Below, piece after piece: positions 7,101-13,885 of a stretch of DNA of 16,262 nucleotides. The notes beneath the pieces are model-generated. The model saw only the letters and a program-made list of their open reading frames with translations, was not told where the DNA came from and searched no databases. Origin of the DNA: Aphodousia sp048520025 (GTDB lineage Bacteria; Pseudomonadota; Gammaproteobacteria; Burkholderiales; Burkholderiaceae_F); the NCBI GenBank assembly GCA_048520025.1, contig DBFZTP010000035.1, positions 1 through 16,262 on the forward strand, written 5' to 3'. Made by a program: the position numbers and the translations under genes. The first letter of the stretch is position 1. Every line of letters begins with the position of its first letter.

Positions 7101-8289
7101 CATTATGGAAGCTGACGCTTTTGCCCGTTTAGGCCACCAATTGGTTGGTAAGAAGGTCGAAGGCGGTCCCAATGGTTTGAAGAAGGCTGTTCTCACGAAG
7201 GACTATGTCGAAGCTTTGAAGGGTTATGAAATCTTTGAACTTCGCATGGTTGAAGAAGCCGATCAAAAGTTGCTCGAAGATTTGCGTGCTCAATTGGATG
7301 ACAAGCGTCACGAATTTGACAACGCTTTCGAAGTCAAGCGCAAGAAGTTGACCCAAGGCGACGAATTGCCCCCGGGCGTGTTGAAGATGGTCAAGGTCTA
7401 CATCGCTGAAAAGCGTCGTTTGCAACCTGGCGATAAGATGGCAGGCCGCCACGGTAACAAGGGTGTGGTCTCCAAGATTTGCCCGATCGAAGATATGCCG
7501 TACATGGCTGACGGTCGTCCCGCAGACATCGTCTTGAACCCTTTGGGTGTGCCTTCTCGTATGAACATCGGTCAAGTGCTCGAAGTTCACTTGGGTTGGG
7601 CTGCTAAGGGTCTCGGCTGGCGCATCGGCGAAATGATGAAGACGGCTAAGGCTGCCCAAATGCGTGAATTCTTGGAAAAGATTTACAACGAAACGGGCAA
7701 GAGCGAAGATTTGTCGAGCCTCTCTGATGATGAAATCATGGTGTTGGCTAAGAATCTTGAAAACGGTGTCCCGTTTGCTACGCCGGTCTTTGACGGTGCT
7801 ACCGAAGAAGAAATCGCCAAGATGCTCGAATTGGCCTTCCCGGAAGACGTGGCCAAGGGCTTGGAATTGACGCCGTCGAAGACGCAAGCCACTTTGTACG
7901 ATGGTCGTACGGGTGAAGCCTTTGATCGTCCTGTGACGGTCGGCTATATGCACTACTTGAAGTTGCACCACTTGGTCGATGACAAGATGCACGCTCGTTC
8001 CACGGGTCCGTACTCTCTCGTGACGCAACAACCGTTGGGCGGTAAGGCTCAATTCGGTGGTCAACGTTTCGGTGAAATGGAAGTCTGGGCTTTGGAAGCT
8101 TACGGTGCTTCTTACATCTTGCAAGAAATGTTGACGGTCAAGTCCGACGATGTGACGGGTCGTACGAAGGTTTACGAAAACATCGTCAAGGGCGAACACG
8201 TACTCGAAGCCGGTATGCCGGAATCGTTCAACGTGTTGGTGAAAGAAATCCGGTCGTTGGGTATTGACATCGACCTCGAACGTAACTAA
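4192..8289 (+). CDS. rpoB: DNA-directed RNA polymerase subunit beta
   Basis: The product is the 1365-residue beta subunit of RNA polymerase, which forms one side of the active cleft and the rifampicin pocket. The N-terminus is [20 protein letters not shown]. The rifampicin region reads [20 protein letters not shown] (512-531), with D521, H531 and S536 matching E. coli D516, H526 and S531, so there is no common resistance change. T523 replaces E. coli N518, which I recall as usual in betaproteobacteria. E818-D819 lie in [11 protein letters not shown], and K1082 and K1090 in [12 protein letters not shown]. The C-terminal clamp segment [20 protein letters not shown] is intact. The ATG at 4192 has ACGGAG five bases upstream; an upstream in-frame GTG at 4129 would add a non-conserved extension. 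rpoC follows after 11 bases. Lysine AAA codons cluster in the first 300 or so codons. Confidence 0.99.
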   Translation: [1365 protein letters not shown]

Positions 8290-8300
8290 GGACAGAACTG

Positions 8301-11300
8301 ATGAATCCGCTTATCGATCTGTTTAAGCAACTTAATCAGGACGAACATTTTGACGCGATCAAGATTGGTCTTGCATCGCCGGAAAAAATTCGCTCTTGGT
8401 CTTATGGCGAAGTAAAGAAGCCGGAAACCATCAACTATCGTACCTTTAAACCGGAACGTGATGGTTTGTTCTGTGCCAAGATCTTCGGCCCGGTGAAGGA
8501 TTACGAATGTTTGTGCGGTAAGTACAAGCGTTTGAAGCACCGTGGTGTCGTGTGCGAAAAGTGTGGCGTCGAAGTCACGCTTTCGAAGGTTCGCCGTGAA
8601 CGCATGGGCCACATTGAGTTGGCCAGTCCTGTTGCACATATTTGGTTCTTAAAGAGCTTGCCGTCCCGTATGGGTATGGTGCTTGATATCCCGTTGCGCG
8701 ATATCGAACGTGTTTTGTATTTTGAAGCCTACTGTGTTGTTGATCCGGGTATGACGGATATGACGCGCGGTCAATTGCTCACCGAAGACGAATACCTCGA
8801 AAAGGTTGAGCAATTCGGCTCCGACTTCAAGGCCATGATGGGCGCTGAAGCCATCCGCGAAATGCTTCGTACGATTGACGTTGATCATGAAGTGGAACGC
8901 TTGCGCAAGGAATTGGAAGATACGTCTTCTGATGCCAAGATCAAGAAGTTCTCTAAGCGCTTGAAGGTTTTGGAAGGTTTCCAACGCTCTGGCGTGAAGC
9001 CCGAATGGATGGTGATGGAAGTCTTGCCGGTATTGCCGCCTGACTTGCGTCCGTTGGTTCCGTTGGATGGTGGTCGTTTCGCTACGTCCGACTTGAACGA
9101 CTTGTATCGCCGCGTGATCAACCGTAACAACCGCTTGAAGCGTTTGCTTGAGCTCAAGGCTCCGGACATCATCATCCGCAATGAAAAGCGCATGTTGCAA
9201 GAAGCTGTTGACAGCTTGTTGGATAACGGTCGTCGTGGTAAGGCCATGACGGGTCCGTCCAAGCGTCCGTTGAAGTCCTTGGCCGACATGATCAAGGGTA
9301 AGAGTGGTCGCTTCCGTCAAAACTTGTTGGGTAAGCGCGTGGACTACTCTGGTCGTTCCGTGATTACCGTTGGCCCGTACTTGCGTTTGCACCAATGCGG
9401 TTTGCCGAAGTTGATGGCTTTGGAATTGTTCAAGCCCTTCATCTTCAATAAGCTCGAACGTCGTGGCTTAGCTATGACGATCAAGGCTGCTAAGAAGATG
9501 GTAGACAATCAAGAACCGGTGGTGTGGGACATCCTCGAAGAAGTGATTTACGAACACCCGGTGATGTTGAACCGTGCTCCGACGTTGCACCGCTTGGGTA
9601 TTCAAGCCTTCGAACCGAAGTTGATTGAAGGTAAGGCCATTCAATTGCATCCGCTCGTTTGCGCAGCCTTTAATGCTGACTTCGACGGTGACCAAATGGC
9701 TGTGCACGTTCCGTTGAGCTTGGAAGCTCAATTGGAAGCTCGCTCTTTGATGTTGGCCTCCAACAACGTCTTGTTCCCGGCTAACGGCGATCCGTCCATC
9801 GTGCCGTCTCAAGATATGGTGTTGGGTCTTTACTACTCAACGCGTGAACGTGTTAACGCCAAGGGCGAAGGCATGTTCTTTGCCGATGTGGCAGAAGTGC
9901 GTCGTGCCTTGGATAACAAGGTTGTCGAACTCCAAACGCGTTGTACGGTTCGTATCAAAGAATATGAATTGAATAAGCAAACGGGTGAGAAGACTGCCAA
10001 GATCGTTCGTTACGAAACGACGGCTGGTCGTGCTTTGTTGTCCGAAATCCTTCCAGAAGGTATGAGTTTCGCTGAATTGAACCGTACTTTGAAGAAGAAG
10101 GAAATTGCTCGTTTGATCAACGTCTGTTTCCGTAAGTGCGGTTTGCGCGCTACTGTGATGTTTGCTGACCATTTGAAGAATCGTGGTTATGCATTGGCAA
10201 CGCTCGGTGGTTTGTCCATCTGCATTGGCGACATGACGGTTCCGGAACAAAAGACGAAGTTGGTCAACGCAGCTGAACAAGAAGTGAAGGAAATCGAAGC
10301 TCAATACGCTTCCGGTTTGGTTACGCAAGGCGAACGTTATAACAAGGTCGTAGACATTTGGGGTCGCACCTCCGATCAAGTCGGTAAGGTGATGATGGAA
10401 GAATTGTCTACCGAACCGGTTATCGATCGTCATGGTAAGGCTACGAAGCAAGAGTCCTTTAACTCTGTTTACATGATGGCCGACTCTGGTGCTCGTGGTT
10501 CTGCAGCTCAGATTCGTCAGTTGGCTGGTATGCGTGGTTTGATGGCTAAGCCTGACGGCTCCATTATTGAAACGCCGATTACCGCAAACTTCCGTGAAGG
10601 TTTGAACGTCTTACAGTACTTTATTTCTACTCACGGTGCTCGTAAGGGTTTGGCCGATACGGCTTTGAAGACTGCTAACTCCGGTTACTTGACCCGTCGT
10701 TTGGTTGACGTGACGCAAGACTTGGTGGTTGTGGAAGACGATTGCCATACGACTGAAGGCGTCAGCATGAAGGCTTTGGTCGAAGGCGGTGACGTTATTC
10801 AATCCTTGCGCGATCGCGTTTTGGGTCGTGTGACGAGCGCCGATGTTGTGGATCCGGAAACGGGTGCAGTGGTTATCGAAACTGGCACGATGTTGACCGA
10901 AGACGAGTGCGATCTCATTGAAAAATTGGGTATCGACGAAGTCATGGTCAGAACGCCGTTGACTTGCAAAACGCGTTACGGTTTGTGTGCCAAGTGCTAT
11001 GGTCGTGACTTAGGTCGCGGTAGTTTGGTCAATGCCGGTGAAGCTGTTGGTGTGATTGCCGCTCAATCCATTGGTGAACCGGGTACGCAGTTAACGATGC
11101 GTACGTTCCACATCGGTGGTGCCGCTAGCCGTGCAGCTGTTGCTAGCTCCGTTGAAGCTAAGGTCAATGGTGTTGTGAGCTACTCTTCCGCTATGCGTTA
11201 TGTGACGAGCTCTAAGGGCGACTTGGTTGTGATTTCTCGCTCTGGCGAAATCATCATCAGCGATAACGGTCGCGAACGTGAACGCCATAAGGTTCCTTAC

Positions 11301-12551
11301 GGTGCCACGTTGTTGGTTCAACCGGATCATGAAGTCAAGGCTGGTGCTCAATTGGCCAACTGGGATCCGATGACCCGTCCGATTATTTCTGAATACGGTG
11401 GTACGGTTCAATTCGAAGGCGTTGTCGATAACGTTACCGTGATGAGCCAAACCGATGAAGTGACCGGTTTGTCCAGCCTCGTTGTGATCGATCCGAAGCA
11501 CTCTGCCGGTACGTCCGCTAAGGGTAAGAAGGGTACGACTCAAGTGATGCGTCCTGCCGTTCGCTTGGTTGACGAAGATGGCAACGAAGTGAAGATTCCG
11601 GGTACGGATCACCGTGTGTCGATTCAATTGCCGGTCGGTGCTTTGATTGTGGTTCGCGATGGTCAAAAGATTGGCCGTGGTGAAGTACTTGCACGTATTC
11701 CGGTTGAATCCCAAAAGACGCGTGACATTACCGGTGGTTTGCCGCGTGTGGCCGAACTCTTCGAAGCTCGTTCTCCGAAGGATGCCGGCATGTTGGCAGA
11801 AGTGACAGGTACCGTGACTTTCGGTAAGGAAACCAAGGGTAAGCAACGCTTGGTGATTACCGACAGCGAAGGCCAAGATCACGAATTCTTGATCTCTAAG
11901 GATAAGAACGTTTTGGTCCACGACGGTCAAGTCGTTCAAAAGGGTGAAGAAATCGTTGACGGTCCTGCTGATCCGCACGACATCTTGCGCTTGTTGGGTA
12001 TTGAAGCTTTGGCTCGTTACATTGTTGACGAAGTTCAAGACGTGTACCGCTTGCAAGGTGTGAAGATCAATGACAAGCACATTGAAGTGATCGTTCGCCA
12101 AATGTTGCGTCGTGTGAAGATTACGGATCCGGGCGATACGCCGTTTATTCGTGATGAACAAGTTGAACGTTCTGAAATGTTGGACGAAAACGATAAGGCA
12201 ATCGCTGCCGGTAAGCGTCCTGCATTGTACGAAAATGTCCTCTTGGGTATTACGAAGGCTAGCTTGTCGACGGACTCCTTCATCTCCGCCGCTTCCTTCC
12301 AAGAAACGACGCGTGTGCTCACCGAAGCTGCCATCATGGGCAAGAAGGACGAGTTGCGTGGCTTGAAGGAAAACGTGATCGTTGGTCGCTTGATCCCGGC
12401 TGGTACGGGTTTGGCATACCATCGTACGGTTAAGCATAACGAAGAGATGGAAGCTCAAGAAAACAACTTTGCTTCTGACTTTGGTCAAAACGAAGTTGTT
12501 GAAGATGCTATCGAAGCAATCTCTGGTGATGACAAACCGTTGTCTGAATAA
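8301..12551 (+). CDS. rpoC: DNA-directed RNA polymerase subunit beta'
   Basis: The product is the 1416-residue beta' subunit, which carries the catalytic magnesium site. The N-terminal zinc ribbon uses C70, C72, C85 and C88. The active-site motif NADFDGDQMAVH gives D460, D462 and D464. The bridge helix lies at about 770-804 (GARKGLADTALKTANSGYL), and the trigger loop begins at LTMRTFHIGG (931-940). A second zinc site uses C815, C889, C896 and C899. The roughly 190-residue proteobacterial insertion in the trigger loop (SI3) is present from about 944. The ATG has AAGGAC seven bases upstream, overlapping the rpoB stop, so translation is probably coupled. All family residues that I checked are present. 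The gene ends the operon; a hairpin terminator follows. Confidence 0.99.
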   Translation: MNPLIDLFKQLNQDEHFDAIKIGLASPEKIRSWSYGEVKKPETINYRTFKPERDGLFCAKIFGPVKDYECLCGKYKRLKHRGVVCEKCGVEVTLSKVRRERMGHIELASPVAHIWFLKSLPSRMGMVLDIPLRDIERVLYFEAYCVVDPGMTDMTRGQLLTEDEYLEKVEQFGSDFKAMMGAEAIREMLRTIDVDHEVERLRKELEDTSSDAKIKKFSKRLKVLEGFQRSGVKPEWMVMEVLPVLPPDLRPLVPLDGGRFATSDLNDLYRRVINRNNRLKRLLELKAPDIIIRNEKRMLQEAVDSLLDNGRRGKAMTGPSKRPLKSLADMIKGKSGRFRQNLLGKRVDYSGRSVITVGPYLRLHQCGLPKLMALELFKPFIFNKLERRGLAMTIKAAKKMVDNQEPVVWDILEEVIYEHPVMLNRAPTLHRLGIQAFEPKLIEGKAIQLHPLVCAAFNADFDGDQMAVHVPLSLEAQLEARSLMLASNNVLFPANGDPSIVPSQDMVLGLYYSTRERVNAKGEGMFFADVAEVRRALDNKVVELQTRCTVRIKEYELNKQTGEKTAKIVRYETTAGRALLSEILPEGMSFAELNRTLKKKEIARLINVCFRKCGLRATVMFADHLKNRGYALATLGGLSICIGDMTVPEQKTKLVNAAEQEVKEIEAQYASGLVTQGERYNKVVDIWGRTSDQVGKVMMEELSTEPVIDRHGKATKQESFNSVYMMADSGARGSAAQIRQLAGMRGLMAKPDGSIIETPITANFREGLNVLQYFISTHGARKGLADTALKTANSGYLTRRLVDVTQDLVVVEDDCHTTEGVSMKALVEGGDVIQSLRDRVLGRVTSADVVDPETGAVVIETGTMLTEDECDLIEKLGIDEVMVRTPLTCKTRYGLCAKCYGRDLGRGSLVNAGEAVGVIAAQSIGEPGTQLTMRTFHIGGAASRAAVASSVEAKVNGVVSYSSAMRYVTSSKGDLVVISRSGEIIISDNGRERERHKVPYGATLLVQPDHEVKAGAQLANWDPMTRPIISEYGGTVQFEGVVDNVTVMSQTDEVTGLSSLVVIDPKHSAGTSAKGKKGTTQVMRPAVRLVDEDGNEVKIPGTDHRVSIQLPVGALIVVRDGQKIGRGEVLARIPVESQKTRDITGGLPRVAELFEARSPKDAGMLAEVTGTVTFGKETKGKQRLVITDSEGQDHEFLISKDKNVLVHDGQVVQKGEEIVDGPADPHDILRLLGIEALARYIVDEVQDVYRLQGVKINDKHIEVIVRQMLRRVKITDPGDTPFIRDEQVERSEMLDENDKAIAAGKRPALYENVLLGITKASLSTDSFISAASFQETTRVLTEAAIMGKKDELRGLKENVIVGRLIPAGTGLAYHRTVKHNEEMEAQENNFASDFGQNEVVEDAIEAISGDDKPLSE

Positions 12552-12566
12552 GACAAATTTGTTTGA

Positions 12567-12589
12567 CTTGGGGTTTTAATAACCCCAAG
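12567..12589 (+). other. First hairpin after rpoC
   Basis: CTTGGGGTT (12567-12575) pairs perfectly with AACCCCAAG (12581-12589) around TTAAT. It lies 15 bases after the rpoC stop. No T-run follows, so it more likely protects the mRNA 3' end than terminates alone. A 10-base palindrome, ACAAATTTGT (12553-12562), sits directly before it. Confidence 0.6.
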
Positions 12590-12599
12590 CCACAAAATG

Positions 12600-12653
12600 A
12601 AGGGCTGGTAGGCGTTTTAGAGAGTAAACGCTTACTAGTCCTTAATCATTTTT
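12600..12653 (+). terminator. Probable rpoC terminator with 18-bp stem
   Basis: Bases 12600-12617 and 12626-12643 form an unbroken 18-bp stem (AAGGGCTGGTAGGCGTTT with AAACGCTTACTAGTCCTT) with three G-U pairs and an eight-base loop. TTTTT follows after AATCA (12649-12653). The G-U pairs would be A-C mismatches in a transcript from the other strand, so the fold suits + strand RNA only. The five-base gap before the T-run is longer than in a textbook terminator. Confidence 0.65.
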
Positions 12654-12664
12654 CTCTTAAGGTC

Positions 12665-12693
12665 TTGACAATAAGAGAAAAAAATACGATACT
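12665..12693 (+). promoter_or_regulatory. Sigma70 promoter of the str operon
   Basis: A perfect -35 TTGACA (12665-12670) and a -10 GATACT (12688-12693) are separated by 17 bases, with an A-rich spacer. Transcription would start near 12700, about 150 bases before rpsL. The promoter lies 12 bases after the rpoC terminator T-tract, so the rpoBC and str operons are separate units with an independent start for rpsL-rpsG-fusA-tuf. Confidence 0.8.
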
Positions 12694-12699
12694 CTCGAC

Positions 12700-12849
12700 T
12701 CTCCGATCGCTTTTTCGTGAGACTAAACCTTTCATTGACTACTAAAAAGTCAAAGAAGGGCGTTTTGCGTTTAAGTAACGGACGTTTTAAAAACCAGCAT
12801 TCACTCTTCCATGCACTGCGTGGTTGATGAATTTTTAATACGGACTTTT
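12700..12849 (+). promoter_or_regulatory. Long untranslated leader of rpsL
   Basis: About 150 bases separate the predicted start from the rpsL ATG. An imperfect 12-bp hairpin with one A-A mismatch is at 12728-12760 (CCTTTC-A-TTGACT with AGTCAA-A-GAAGGG). A 6-bp stem with a three-base loop is at 12809-12823 (CCATGC with GCGTGG), 16 bases before the weak ribosome-binding site ACGGA (12840-12844). I see no open reading frame of note and no known riboswitch. A regulatory role is a guess. Confidence 0.4.
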
Positions 12850-13227
12850 ATGCCTACTATTAACCAATTGGTGCGTAAGCCCCGTGAGCTCACGCACGAT
12901 AAAAGCAAGAGCCCCGCGCTTAAGAACTGCCCGCAAAAGCGTGGCGTTTGCACGCGCGTGTACACCACGACCCCGAAGAAGCCGAACTCCGCTTTGCGTA
13001 AGGTCGCTAAGGTGCGTTTGACCAACGGCTTTGAGGTCATTTCTTATATCGGTGGTGAAGGCCACAACTTGCAAGAACACAGCGTCGTGTTGATCCGCGG
13101 CGGTCGTGTTAAGGACTTGCCTGGTGTGCGTTACCACGTTGTCCGCGGTTCTTTGGACACCCAAGGTGTTAAGGATCGTAAGCAATCTCGCTCCAAGTAC
13201 GGCGCCAAGCGCCCGAAGGCAGCTTAA
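12850..13227 (+). CDS. rpsL: 30S ribosomal protein S12
   Basis: The product is the 125-residue S12 of the small-subunit decoding site. It starts MPTINQLVRKPRE and ends SRSKYGAKRPKAA. The two streptomycin-related loops are wild type: TTTPKKPNSALRK with K43 (counting Met) and GGRVKDLPGVRYH with K88, followed by D89, the residue that is methylthiolated in other bacteria. The ATG at 12850 is chosen because an upstream in-frame ATG at 12811 would add a 13-residue tail not seen in the family. The ribosome-binding site (ACGGA, five bases upstream) is weak for such a highly expressed gene, so the leader may influence initiation. It is first in the str operon. Confidence 0.98.
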   Translation: MPTINQLVRKPRELTHDKSKSPALKNCPQKRGVCTRVYTTTPKKPNSALRKVAKVRLTNGFEVISYIGGEGHNLQEHSVVLIRGGRVKDLPGVRYHVVRGSLDTQGVKDRKQSRSKYGAKRPKAA

Positions 13228-13353
13228 TTTCGCGGCACTAGTAGCCGTGAACGGACCGAGCCTCCCGTTTGTTTGGTGGCAAGGCCGAGTAAGTCGCGAT
13301 CCTAATTGAGTGATCGCAATGTTAATGACTGAAGACTACGAAAAGAGGAAAAA
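13228..13353 (+). promoter_or_regulatory. rpsL-rpsG gap, candidate S7 autoregulatory site
   Basis: This 126-base spacer holds several stems. CGCGGC (13231-13236) pairs with GCCGTG (13244-13249), one G-U. AACGG (13250-13254) pairs with CCGTT (13265-13269). GCGATC (13296-13301) pairs with GATCGC (13312-13317). In E. coli S7 binds the rpsL-rpsG intercistronic RNA and represses its own translation and that of downstream genes. The location matches; I cannot confirm sequence homology with the E. coli site. Confidence 0.45.
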
Positions 13354-13824
13354 ATGCCCCGTCGTCGCGAAGTACCGAAACGTGAAGTTTTGCCGGATCC
13401 TAAGTTCGGCTCTGTTGAAATCGCCAAATTTGTGAATGTGATCATGCTCGATGGCAAGAAGGCCGTCGCCGAACGCATCGTTTATGGCGCCCTTGAAGAA
13501 ATCGAAGCCAAGACTGGTAAGAACGCTCTCGAAGTGTTCACGACCGCTTTGAATAACGTCCGCCCGATCGTGGAAGTTAAGAGCCGTCGTGTTGGTGGTG
13601 CTAACTACCAAGTTCCGGTTGAAGTTCGCCCTGTCCGTCGTATGGCTCTTGCCATGCGCTGGTTGCGCGAATCGGCTAAGAAGCGCGCTGAGAAGTCGAT
13701 GCCCCAACGCTTGGCTGGTGAGTTGTTGGATGCGGCCGAAGGCCGTGGTGGCGCCATGAAGAAGCGTGACGAAGTTCACCGCATGGCTGAAGCTAACAAG
13801 GCTTTCTCTCACTTCCGTTTCTAA
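13354..13824 (+). CDS. rpsG: 30S ribosomal protein S7
   Basis: The product is the 156-residue S7, which nucleates assembly of the 16S rRNA 3' domain (the small-subunit head) and lines the E-site exit. It begins MPRRREVPKREVLPDPKFGS and contains FVNVIMLDGKKAVAERIVY, VGGANYQVPVEVRPVRRMALAMRW in two visible blocks, and the C-terminal basic helix ending SHFRF. The length equals the shorter E. coli form. AGAGGA (13344-13349) precedes the ATG by four bases. S7 is the known repressor of str operons, and the structured gap upstream fits that role. The gap to fusA (61 bases) carries one stem-loop. Confidence 0.98.
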   Translation: MPRRREVPKREVLPDPKFGSVEIAKFVNVIMLDGKKAVAERIVYGALEEIEAKTGKNALEVFTTALNNVRPIVEVKSRRVGGANYQVPVEVRPVRRMALAMRWLRESAKKRAEKSMPQRLAGELLDAAEGRGGAMKKRDEVHRMAEANKAFSHFRF

Positions 13825-13835
13825 TTTGATTAACT

Positions 13836-13865
13836 CGATGCGTCGAACAGTCGTTCTGCGCATCG
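13836..13865 (+). other. Stem-loop between rpsG and fusA
   Basis: CGATGCG (13836-13842) pairs with CGCATCG (13859-13865). The stem continues past one wobble and one mismatch into GAAC/GTTC (13845-13848 with 13853-13856) around an AGTC loop. It ends nine bases before the fusA ribosome-binding site (AGGGGA 13875-13880). No T-run follows. It might pause ribosomes, protect RNA or adjust fusA translation; the role is unknown. Confidence 0.55.
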
Positions 13866-13885
13866 TCTCCAACTAGGGGAATAAA

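Noticed and set aside
11091..12488. 465-codon open frame on the - strand opposite rpoC, and similar ones opposite rpoB (7129-8199, 6073-7002)
   Set aside because: They are shadows of biased codon use in highly expressed genes, with no ribosome-binding site or family resemblance.
12811..12849. Upstream ATG for rpsL adding 13 residues
   Set aside because: S12 proteins start at the MPTINQLVRKP-type N-terminus; the extra residues are not family-like, and the ATG lies in a leader hairpin.
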